Shown one piece after another: positions 45,127 through 55,577 of a stretch of DNA of 64,000 nucleotides. Within the stretch, counting starts at the first letter, position 1. Each line of letters starts with the position of its first letter. The notes under the pieces are model-generated. The model was given only the letters and a program-made list of their open reading frames with translations, was not told where the DNA came from and did no database searches. The position numbers and the translations under genes were made by a program. Source of the stretch: Favolaschia claudopus (taxonomy: Eukaryota > Basidiomycota > Agaricomycetes > Agaricales > Mycenaceae); the NCBI GenBank assembly GCA_037176885.1, contig JAWWNJ010000188.1:186001-250000 (forward strand), written 5' to 3'.

Positions 45127-45539
45127 CTCCACCGACGACGAGCGCCAGGGAGAGCAGTTGGTTGAAGTCGGTGGGAGTTGAACGACGTGGGCGTCGGACA
45201 ACGGGAGCACAAGAAACCAAGAAGCAGCAAAGAAGACGGCCACACAGTGCAAAGCACTTTATGTGGGTGGTGGTAGTAAGAGGGAAAGAGCAAGTGGGCG
45301 CCAAGGAGCACCCCGCAGGTATATATGACGAAGCGGACTTAGGAAAATTTCCTGGAAGTCCTGGACGCCGCGGCCACGGATATATTGAGATCTCATCGGA
45401 GTCTCGATAAGGGAACCTAGAAGCCCGCTATTTTTAGCAAGGTTTAGAAGAGGTTCTCCGCAGTGAACCTTGAAAAACTTTGTTTTTGATAGAAGAAATC
45501 AATTATATTGCGTCGGTAAAAACCGATTAAATGGAGGCC

Positions 45540-45620
45540 CAGACCTAGGGTTGAGGGTTTAGAGGGTCAGCGAGTGGTCCAAGCGAGTAATCGCGAGCGT
45601 AGGGTTAGGGTTAGCCAAAG
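45540..45620 (+). repeat. Short telomere-like TTAGGG tract
   Basis: TAGGGTTAGGGTTAG at about 45600 and degenerate AGGGTTGAGGGTTTAGAGGG at 45545 lie in the spacer between gene C and the 3' LTR. TTAGGG is the common fungal telomere unit. The tract is too short to claim function. Confidence 0.4.
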
Positions 45621-45950
45621 AAAAATTGGGACTCTACCGAGAAATGAGCGGAGGAGTGCAGACAGAGTGTACACCCCTGTCCTGATAAAAGTCAGACAGA
45701 AAGTGTCAATTACGTAATGATCGACGTCCGCGGAGGCAATTGTCTAAAAATAGATTTTGCTGAGCGCAAGTTGAGACCAACGGACTTGGTTGAATTCTGC
45801 TTGCGGATTCAAAACCAGTAGACGGTGAAAAAGTGTGCATGTGTGTAGGCGCTATAAAAATAGAACGTCTAGCTGGACGCAGTCAGTCCGCGGACCACTC
45901 AATATCTAGTACACTGAGGGCTACAAATGGTAGACCGAGGACGGTCTAGA

Positions 45951-45966
45951 TTTAGTGAAGGGGAGA
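45951..45966 (+). promoter_or_regulatory. Polypurine tract
   Basis: GTGAAGGGGAGA directly precedes the TG of the 3' LTR, the expected place for plus-strand priming. Confidence 0.75.
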
Positions 45967-47802
45967 TGATACGCGTGGTCAATTTTGCGCGTATTTATCT
46001 AGCTTTTGTAGTGACTTGTGGCACAAATACCCATATTAGCTGCATGGCACTAAGGGCTTTACTTGACTATCAATAGGAAGTCAGTACTCCTGTTCATGGT
46101 GACTTGAAGGAGGATCAGAGTGAGCTCCGAGCTGCTGGTTGTAACGTTACTGGAGATAATCATAGAGGCCCGCGGCACACGGAGTAACCCAAGGTTTGGG
46201 TGTTGCAAGAGTAACAGATGAAGACTGAGTTGAAGTGCAGTCTGGACTTGTAGTAAAGCAAGACGGAACATCGGAGGAAGGCCCGCGGAGTATCCAAACG
46301 AAAGGTCTATGAGATGCATAGACGCCGCGGACCTGCCGAAGACTTACAGACGAGTTGCCGCACCAATGTACTTTGAACATAAGGGTGCCGGACGTTGGAT
46401 CAACGGCAGGGTGATGCCTCAGATCTGGAACAGTGATTGCGGACATCCATCATGTCACGGAGAATACTCCGCGGACTCGGCATGTACATCACGGAAGCAC
46501 TTTCCTGTATGCCGCTGATGAGATAGTTTGACACTGAAGCATAGGAATGTCTTAGACGGTGATCTGATGGTCTGGAAACAGAACTAGAGATCTAGAAAGG
46601 TCTAGACGGAGTGGAGCAACCATATGATTTAGAGGATCTACATGGATGCCGGGGAGACACGTCGGAGCGGAACAGTGATACACATCCGCGGATGACCAAG
46701 ATAGTGATTCAACCGTGAGATGGTCAGAATAGATGACTTTTCATGGACGGATCGTGACGATTCAGAGCGGCAGACGGCTGCTAGACCTACGTATACCCAA
46801 TCCCAACTCAATTGTTTCTGTATCTTGACTCAGATTTGTTTACATCATGTATTTTCTTGGCATTAGTATAAAAGGCCATGTATTTCTCGTCGTTTGTCTA
46901 GTTCATCGCGCGCAGGTCATTGACGGCGTTGGTGTACTCAGGCAGGGACGTAGAGGCATTTAAATTGGAGTTATCTGCTTGCTAGTTTTTGTCTTCATTA
47001 GGAACGATTTGTTGAAGTTCAGACAAGTGTGAATTAAGACTTAAGTTTCTAGAAGCGTTCACCCGCGGAAACTTTGGACTGTGGAGTCTTGTCGTGGCAT
47101 AGCCAACCCAGTAACCTTCCAAGGACTTGGCCCGTTTGAGCATTGCTCGCCCCCATTTACCAGTGTTGCGTTTGACTGGTCCACTTAACCCGCGGACTAC
47201 TCAGAATCAGTTGAAGTGAAAGTGTGCTTAAGAGTGAACTAGTATCTCCCCAAGTTGAAGAGAGTAGACGATCTATCCGCGGACGCATCGTGTTCAGACT
47301 TGCCTGCACGTAACCTGACGGGATACGATTAGTGCCTTGGAGCTTGTGCTATATAAAGGAGTGTCAAACGTACCTGAGAGCTTGGAAGTTCAGGTCTACA
47401 GTCGCAGTGGCACTGTAAGAAGTGTGTGTACGAGGCATTTCTAGCAATTGGCTGGTGTCTAATATATTCAATTCGCCCTGACTGTTGGAGTTCCTCCCAG
47501 TCTTGTATCCTAAAAACCAATATACCTTGTTCATTGGAAAGTCCGCGGACGGATTTCCTCTAAACTATAGTCCGTAAAGAACTTGTTTTGCGTCAGTTCA
47601 GACCAGTAGACGAAGTTGAACTACATCTGGATTTCGGATTGGACCCCACAAACTCAATAGGAAGCACTTGGTGTATCTTGTTGAAACATATATAAGTGTT
47701 GCAGTGTTGTGTGTGTTGGTTGAGTTGTTTGTGTGTTTTGTAGTGGATTAGTCCATTGCGCACTTGGCATCTCATATCGATATATTCAAGTGCAGCGTTT
47801 CA
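45967..47802 (+). repeat. 3' LTR
   Basis: The LTR is 1836 bp and lies 20529 bp from its partner. I see four differences from the 5' LTR, all after 47640. All nine CCGCGG sites are kept (about 46170, 46283, 46325, 46469, 46686, 47063, 47190, 47277, 47543). Confidence 0.95.
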
Positions 47803-48716
47803 ACGAGCTATACGACTACCAGGACCCCGCAATCTCACAGGCTCTCCTCCATGCTCAGCAGCCAATCATCAACATCATTACCGGTGAAGCATCTCATCCG
47901 ATTCGACTTGACTACGATAATTGGGTGGGGGAAGGAAGCCGATCCAAGAAAGACAAAGGAGCCGAAACCTTTGCGGACCAATTCTTCGATCTTCGTATCC
48001 TTCCTGGTGATGCATCCTTCATTGAAGCGCCTGTTCAACGGGTGCTGAACATCATATTTCCACCACGCGATGATCCAGAGTTCTGGCAAAATGTGAACCT
48101 GGATCTCCGCCGTTATCTGATGACCGTGACCCCTATCCTCTTCCAACTAGTCATCCTTCGCCTCTATTTGCGTCGTCCAGCAAGTGACGATTTGCAGATC
48201 TACTTCCTATCCCGCTATTTCACTCGAAAGGAGTTGATTCAACTGGAACACGACGATCCATACGCCGATGCGAAAGAGGGATCAATTGTTCGCAACCTCA
48301 CAACTCCCGAGATTGTCTTGAACACTCCCGAGAACAACCAATCTGGTCTAGTCATCTCATACCAATTTAGCAAAATTCGCATCAAGCTTTCGACTAGCGC
48401 GGCAGCACATATTCCTCCGAGTTTCGAATTGGCAAATGCCTTCAGCATAGGTGGCAATGAATATGTGTGGCGGCCGTCTGACTCGCCTGGGCTATTTGCC
48501 GAACTTATCAGCACACCACCCTCCAGCCCACTGTCTTCTCTTCCTGAGATAGACATAGAGTTTGACACTAAACCATCGCCCAAGGAAAACGGGGCAGGGA
48601 AAAGGAAACGTTCTGACGATGATCTGGGGGGTAGGGAGGAGAAAGGTAAGAAATCTGTGGCAAAGACAAAAGCACCAGCGGTGAGAAGAAGTACCAGGAA
48701 CAAGAAGAGGAGTTAA
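47803..48716 (+). pseudogene. WRKY-GCM1/MULE transposase gene, 3' part
   Basis: This continues the gene broken at 25437. After the duplicated ACGA the frame resumes as ELYDYQDPAISQALLHAQQP and stays open to the TAA at 48714-48716. The region is mostly alpha/beta with no named domain. It ends in a basic tail with GKRKRSDDD and RRSTRNKKRS, likely nuclear localisation signals. It has no start of its own and is probably not expressed as such. 48717-49390 shows no supportable gene. Confidence 0.75.
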
Positions 48717-49394
48717 TGTCTTCCATTTACATTCTTTGATCGACCTCTAACTACCCGAGATACCACTTATAATGTACTTAGTTCCTTTCAAAATATTCAC
48801 AGTCTTCACAACTTCACATCGAAAACAGGCAAATATCATATACCAACCTCTTCCTTTTAATTTCTCATTCTTATCTGTATACTCTTCTCTTCATAATACC
48901 CAACTCTTGTTTCTTTTGCTTGCCCAAGACAATCGTAGCGAACGAGTTGAACCGTGGAAATACAATCTGATCGCAACTATGTTGCGGTCAAGGGAAGCAC
49001 TAACTTACCACCTGTACCTACTGGTGTGTGCAATAGGTCAATATATACCTTGAGCTGCGCTCCTCCCATGAAATACTCTGCATTCTGAGCAACCACAAAC
49101 AACTACGCAGATTGCCTAATTCGGAAATTATTCATGCCAGCGTAATCGCGAATTGGGTGGTTGATCACATTGTTCTGGGTCCTTTTGATAACTTATTTGA
49201 CTCCCTTTTGTGTTTGGGCAGACTTACAGAGGCACCTACCGCTTCGTACAATTGAAATCAGCTGCGAACAACGCGACAAGGATATTACTGTTCTAAAATA
49301 TGACTTACAAGGAGAACTGAGCACCTGGAAGACCAAGTACTGCCTATAAATGACTGAGAGATGCGTCAGAAATGGTCTCAGATGTCTCAAATTG

Positions 49395-49570
49395 CATCAC
49401 ATTATAACCGTACAAGTACAAGTTAGTTTCGCCAAGCGTGGGAAAAGTCAAGTCAAGTTAAGTAAAGTCAAGTCAAAAGTAAAGTCAAGTCAAGTTAAGT
49501 AAAGTAACCGCAGCCAGCGGAACCGTCCATCAAAGTACAAGTAAGCTCACCCAAGTTACTTTTTGCGGTC
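49395..49570 (-). mobile_element. Terminal fragment of the MULE-type TIR family
   Basis: The right end reads as the complement of GACCGCAAAAAGTAACTTG. It is followed inward by a long AAGTCAAGTC/AAGTAAAGT tract, like the left end at 37432. I could not find the other end. 49570-50390 shows no gene. Confidence 0.55.
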
Positions 49571-50390
49571 TCCCGACGGGGTGAATTAGCCAAGGTGAGG
49601 ATTAGGCAGCTCAGCGAATAGTTTGTTGGATTCACTCGGAAGGGACGCCTTACGAGTAAGGATGACGACAGAGAGCGGCAAAACAATAGATTGAGAGAAA
49701 CAAGAAACAAGGCTGAAGTATTAGGGATGGCCCACCACGGAAGAATATTGGCCCACGGTGAATTCACTCACCTTTGCAAGGTATCGTCAGTCTCGAGCCC
49801 GCTTATTTGAGCACGAAAAGGATGCCAACGTGCGGATAGTCCAGGGCTTCACAAACCGATAATACGCCTCGATAGAAGTGGAATCAAGAAGAGAAAGATT
49901 CAATGGAGAGGTCTAGAAGTAAATCTTGAATTGATTTTCCTCACCGTGACTCTAGTTCTTAAAATTTACAGTATTTAGAAGAAGGTTGGAGCTCACCATA
50001 AGGAATATCCAAGATGCTGACTTACTCGCAGGGAAGATCATAGTTTACCCCGAGGTTTCAGAAGAACCGAATGACCAGAAACTAAACGACTAATACTATC
50101 GAATCAGCAGAAACAAAGATTCAATCAAAAACAGACTCTACCCACCGAAATTTCCTGAAACAAACCGCACCGAAGTCAGTCGCCAAATATACATTAGGCC
50201 ACATATCTAAATATTCGAGCCACTGAGCTGCAGTGAGAACACAATAAATTAGATAATTGTCGACGGACAGGAGAGAAAAGGCCGCACCAAATCCCACATG
50301 ATAACACATTTCTTCAACCTCAGCTTTCCCTTTTTTAAGTTGATTTCCTGCGTCGACGAGTCCCGCGTATGAGCGTGATCGATTGATCGC

Positions 50391-53300
50391 TCACGGCTGC
50401 ACCCCCGGTATCAAATCCGGCCAAAACTCCTCCCCACCAAACTCGAACTCCTTTCTGTTCAATTCCAGCCCCGCGCCCAACCCGTCCACGAAACTCAGAT
50501 TCAATCCTCCCTCCTCTCCGACCGACATCGGAAACCGGAACTCATCCAAGCCCTCCAACATTCCCTCCCCACTATCCAACACCGAATTCTCAAAACTCAG
50601 GTTGACCTGCAACTCCATATACCGCGCCGTGGTCTCCAACACCGGATCCGCTACATACGTTTGCGCGATTGACGCATTGAGCTCGCGCATCCACGCGTCG
50701 ACCTCGTCTTCCCCGCTGCTGGGACTGTCGCTGCTATTGTTGTCCGTTGAGAGCGCCCGTTTAGCGGGGTGCTGTTGTTGTTGTTGGTGGAGAGGCGCTG
50801 GCAGTGGACCTGCTGGGGGAGGATAGGTGGGTTTCGTCTTGACGCGCTGACCGACGTCCGTCGTCCCCGCGAAGATCTCTCGATCTTCATCTACCTTTCT
50901 GTCCATGGGCAGGATCATCGACTGGCCTGTCCTCGGATTCAGAGGGGCACCCCGATTGCAGATCGAATGCAGTTGGACGGCTTTGTCTAGATGTCCGCGA
51001 AGGATTGTCTATGAAGCAAGGAATTAATCAAATAGGATGCGTAGGGAGAACAGGGAGGAAAAACAATCAATCATACTGACCAGAGGATGCTCGACCTCTC
51101 CGCCCAACTTCTCGAGTAGATCTACGGCGAGGAATAGTCCGAGGAGGGCGTCCGGATGGTGTGGTTTGCGAGACGGGTATCGCATCGCCAATGCCCCAAT
51201 AATCATCTACAGTCGCTTGTTCAATTCAAGACTGAACCGAGGAGAGGAAACACAAGGAGAACTCACCGCTGCGTTCAGAACTTCGGCAACAAATTCAGCA
51301 ATGAAGTGTCTCGAATCAAACAACGAGAGAAAAACAAACTTACGACTATCCCGAATCGGCCACCTATGAAAGAGAAATCAAGCACTGCACCAAATCAACA
51401 AGTAAACCAAATAGACCACTTACCACCGCCGATACAACTCCCTATGCGCCGTGAAAATCTGCTTATGCCTCCGGATTGTAGGTAACACCGTCATCCACGC
51501 TGCTGCGAACGAATGCGTGTACACCGAGTCGAACGGGTGTGCGGCGTTGTCGCGGATGGCTTCGACGAAGGAGACGGCATGGATGTACATGATGTCTAGC
51601 AGAACAAGTAATTAGCTTTCATTCATTCGCGTTTTACGCCCTCAGCGAGGTCGAAAAGAAGTGGAAGACATACGAAACGCACTCACGAAAATTCGACATC
51701 AACGGCAACAACTCCCTCTGCGCATACGCCGACGGCGGCTCGCCCTCGACCTTCGGGAACCTCGCGCACGGACACGTGTGCATGTGTTTGCGAATGAGTT
51801 GATCCATCACGAGGACGGTTTTGTAGGAAGGGCGGGTGGTGGTGGTGAAGTGTTCCATTATTGGGGCTGTTACCTGCGGAGATGAGGTGAATGGATTGAG
51901 ACGAGATTTAGCAAAGGAGGAGGGATGGAAGCAAACGAACGTACGTTCTTGACAAACTCCCAACGAGCATGTGAATCTGTCATAGATGCCACAAGCAACC
52001 GACCCATTCACGATCGAACGGACGAACGAAAAAGAATAACACTCACACCCGGGAAACAACTTCAGAAATGGCTGCGTATCTTTGCTCTCATCTGGCGGGA
52101 GGGGACAGTCGATCTCGGCGAGGAGTGTTCCTGTTGGTCGGCCGAGGGAGAGTCCCTGTTCAATTTCAAGTTGGTTCACGTTAAATCCGAAGACGGGGTG
52201 GAGAGAGGAAGGACTTACAAACATCGTTTCGATGAAGAAAGTTTCCCAGAATAAAGCCTGTCGTCGGCTCAGTGTTACGGTCTACGATTGAAGACGGAAG
52301 AACGAAGATAAGAAACGCACCCGACACCGCGTGGCCAATTTCTCTGATAACTTCGCACCGTAACTTTCTCGGTCTATTTTTTTAAGGGAAAGTGAATTAA
52401 TTTAGACGCGGCGGACGTAAAACGAAGCAACTCACATAGTCCAAGCTATGAAAAAGAAGAACGAAATTAACACGATGAAACCCACGACGACTCGAAAGAA
52501 ACAAAACACGCACCTTCTTCGCAACCTGCCCCGCCAACGACACCATCCCCCACGCCGCAGCCATACTATACCCCCTCCCCCCATGCGCATGCCAGCAAGC
52601 AACCAGCACCAACGCCTGTACCCTCTTCACCCCGCCTCTCCCTTTTCCGTCCCCTTCCTCCTCCTCATCGGAACGGAAAACTGAGTCTATCGACATGGCA
52701 GCGGAGGCTAAATCGAAGTATTGTTCTGCCTCACGGTTGTACGCGGGGAGGTCGAGGTCCACGAGGGCGCCAAGGGCGAAGATGAGGTAGATGAGGGCGA
52801 GTTGGGTGGGGCTCGCGAGCGGGGTGTCATCGTTATCGTCACCTTCCAACGTTGTAGACTTTTGATCGAGACGAGGAAGGAGACGGCGTATGGTCGAACA
52901 GATTAACGTAGTTCCGCGGCATGTACACCGGCGGCGCGATGTCAATGTCGTGGTAGATGAGCGAGAGGAGCTCGACCGTCTGCGATTGCAAAACGGGCAT
53001 GCCGGTCCAGCAGCCATTGCGGTAGTAGAGGTCCCAGAGGGACCAGGCGCCAAGGGGTGTTCACCGGCAAAAGCCGAGACACCGCCTTGGCAGGGAGGGT
53101 GGGTCCCGGACCTCTTATTTCACTTTTCGGACAAAGTTGCAGAATGCTTCAAAAACACGTTTGGGAGGGTCAAGGAAAAAAAGAGGAAAAAATGTAATAT
53201 ATTACATAATACTAACTGTTCGCCGAGTTCCCCGACCCAAGCCAGATGCAGGAAATCTTCTGCCAGAAAGACGCAAGAAACCAAGGGATCATTTTGCTAT

Positions 53301-54497
53301 GGGTTTTTTGCGGCAAAATATTCCCAAACCAGGCACTTTCGAGCAAGAGTATTCTCGGATTGTGAGAAAACTGTCAATAAATTACTGTATTAGGCAGGCT
53401 TACATCAGCATTACGTAGCCAGGGAGGGGTCAGAAGGGTCTTAAATCACTTTTCCGACGTTGTATAGAAAATTTCAAGATTGAATACCCCTTGCCAGGCG
53501 CGGACTTCTGGCGGGAGGAGCGCGAGGAGGTGGGTTGTGGCGGAGGGCGTGGACCAGGGGGGGACGGCGCTTGTGGGGTGCGTGGTGGAGAAAGGGGAGG
53601 GAGAGAAGGGGAAGGAGGAGGTGAGGGCGGTGAGGAGGAAGCGTTCGTTTTCGGGAGAGGAGGGGTCGGGTGGGGTCGGGGAGGTAAAGAGGGCCTGTCG
53701 TCGAATTAATTCCGTTGGAGTGTGAAAGAGAACGAGAGAGTAAGGATGAGGATGAATGAGACGCACCGCACATCCCGCCGTCGGCCCGAAATATACTGTA
53801 TCGCCGTCTGCGTTTACCCTCAACGATCCCGTCACGGCGCCGGTTTGCGAAGGCGTAGAGTCGGCGATGTTGCGGATGTCTGCTTCCATGAAGATGTGTT
53901 GTTTGTGTGGGGGGATGCCGGCGTTGAGGAGGCTTCTTGGAGGGATTGGATGTGCTTGCCCATGCGCGCAATGACGGTGTTGAGTTCCGCTACTTGGAAG
54001 ACCATAGACCTGGGGATGTTTAGATTGTAAGAGAAGAATTAATGAGGGAGGAATATTTTGCACACCGTTTTCCTCGTCCGGAGATGAATAATGTTCCTGT
54101 GATTATCAATTTTGGCAGATTGAGAGGCCGAAGTTATGCGATTTAGACGCACCGTCGGGGCATATGCCCTCACAGCCGCGAGATACTGTACATATGAATC
54201 AGCAGATGAGAAGACAAGAGAAATAGCGACACACCACATGAAGTACACGGCGGCCCTTTCTTATCGCATTTCAGCTTCAATCTAGCGGATCCCTTCATCA
54301 ATCATTTCTCTGAATCTCTTCTGAGCCTCTTGTAGCTTGCCTGATACATTCCGCACAAGAATTCTGGACGGTTAATACATAAGAGATCTTTGAAAACTCA
54401 AGCCGTCCGAGTCGTGAAAGGTGCACACATCGCGGATGGACGAGTGAACGTTGGCGTCCCGGCGTCGTTGTCGAGAGGCCGTGGAGGGCGTTGTCAT
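50391..54497 (-). pseudogene. Zn2Cys6 transcription factor with fungal regulatory domain, disrupted
   Basis: Small exons encode MTTPSTASRQRRRDANVH (54497-54429), then the zinc cluster across three tiny exons (54363-54341, 54281-54235, 54185-54153): C-x2-C-x6-C-x6-C-x2-C and VSRGCEGIC. A linker GTLFISGRGKR and an AELNTVIARMGKHI coiled coil follow, then the regulatory domain: LYYRNGCW, LALIYLIFALGALVDLDLPAYNREAEQYFDL described only by its start LALIYLIFALGALVDL, then ALVLVACWHAHGGRGYSMA and SLGRPTGTLLAEIDCPLP. The C-terminus is acidic and ends at 50391. One frame change near 53970 is not resolved. A 443-bp hAT-type insertion splits the exon reading PEVRAW|SLWDLYYRN, so this copy cannot make the full protein unless the insert is spliced out. 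Such proteins bind CGG-type sites in promoters. Confidence 0.85.
53051..53493. mobile_element. hAT-type MITE, 443 bp, inside the transcription factor exon
   Basis: The ends are inverted, CAAGGGGTGTTCA against CAAGGGGTATTCA. The 8-bp duplication CCAGGCGC lies at 53043-53050 and 53494-53501. Both features fit hAT transposons. There is no ORF. Removal of the element and one duplication restores the host frame. Confidence 0.9.
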
Positions 54498-55577
54498 TCC
54501 TAGCGTCGGCGTCGGCGGACAGGCGGACGGGGAGGTGGAGGTGGTGGTGAGTTTGACAATGAGAGGGGTGACTGGTGATTCGTCACTTGATTTTTCGGCC
54601 GGGGCTGCCGATACGCGGCACGCCGACTGATCTCGTTGCCATCAGTAGCCAAATATATACATTGGCACTTGTACATCACTCAAACATCACTTGTCTTCTC
54701 CCGCCATCGCTCGTCGCTGTCCTAAACGGCAACGAGACGCGCGACGCCGACAATGACCACATTCGCGTTGCCGAACTCTGTATTTCGTCAGGGATGCTCC
54801 TCGAGCCCCTCCTTCTTCCTTACCTCAATCCAACCTCAATCTCCTCACTGCTTGGCTCGGCGGTTTTTTCTATCATTCATTTCTGCCTCCTTGTCGACGT
54901 TTCAACTGAATCTCTAGAACCTAGCTACTTCACCATCTATGCGAAGATAATAGCTGCTCTCATTGCTCTACAATAGCAATGTGTCACCTTCGAAGTGTCT
55001 GAGTCAATACATCCTAAGTTTGTCAATTCAGTCTCTCTCGAGCGCCTCCCACTGTACAGTCGCCTTGGAAAACTCATCGTCCAATCTTCGAATTGAGTGC
55101 TGGAATTCACAGAACTCTCGCCGAAATTCTCTGACGATTCATCTGTACTATTCAAGGTCGATCTCTTTCGATTCCCTTGAGCTCTGTCTGTGCCGTCCCT
55201 ACCAAACTGACCGAAATGGGGACAAAATTCAACAGAAATCTGACGCGCCGAACTGTCGACGCTTTGTGACGCTGAATGGTTGCCTTTGCAGGTAGGCTAA
55301 AAGGGCTCCCAAATGCTGAGCAACTGGAGAGCATTTCAGACTACATCAAAATTTTGTTTTTTCCGGTGTGACTAGTACAACCTTCAACAGAGGAAGCTGA
55401 TGATTGGATGTGTGCAACTCATTGCTATCAAGCCATGTTATTACAATTCCAATACAGCTTGTATGTGAGCAGAATTCAATCAGATTGAATGGATTCCTGT
55501 AACAGCTTCATTGAGCTGTTTAAACTCCTTGCCTTCAGGCCTCAAACTCCCTCACAAAATTATATCTTCCCCTCAAT
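54498..55577. other. Intergenic, no supported gene
   Basis: A 133-codon open frame at 54575-54976 on the plus strand has no recognisable domain and no support from context. The region separates the divergent-side 5' end of the regulator from the 3' end of the TPR-CHAT gene. Confidence 0.4.

Larger units (their letters stand above)
25641..47548. promoter_or_regulatory. Dispersed array of about 53 CCGCGG palindromes
   Basis: Hand count: 9 in each LTR and about 35 internally. Internal examples are 27665, 28203, 28682, 29825, 30956, 31892, 32968, 35997, 36410, 37105, 40055, 40824, 41051, 43585, 45728 and 45888. Chance would give about 5 in 22.4 kb. About 17 are the full TCCGCGGA, and most of the rest are also followed by A. 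Sites fall in LTRs, ORFs (often reading Ser/Thr/Pro-Ala-Glu/Asp), introns of genes A and B, and spacers. None is seen in the three nested insertions. An everted CGG pair is a classical Zn2Cys6 target. Function is inferred. Confidence 0.75.
25438..47802 (+). mobile_element. 22.4-kb LTR (Ty3/Gypsy-type) retrotransposon with an antisense gene cassette
   Basis: The element has two 1836-bp LTRs (TG...CA), a primer-binding site and a polypurine tract. The target duplication is ACGA at 25434-25437 and 47803-47806. Removing the element joins the interrupted host frame exactly (...AEQAH|ELYDYQD...). It encodes gag, protease and pol on the plus strand. Genes A, B and C lie on the minus strand between pol and the 3' LTR. 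Three later insertions are nested inside: 34060-35387, 37432-39728 and 44040-44777. Without them it would be about 18 kb, still very long. The LTRs differ at about four sites, all in the last 200 bp, so the insertion is young. Confidence 0.95.

Noticed and set aside
45540..45620. True telomere or chromosome end
   Set aside because: Only about two TTAGGG units, internal to a retroelement.
54575..54976. 133-codon plus-strand ORF
   Set aside because: No recognisable motif or neighbour support; probably chance.
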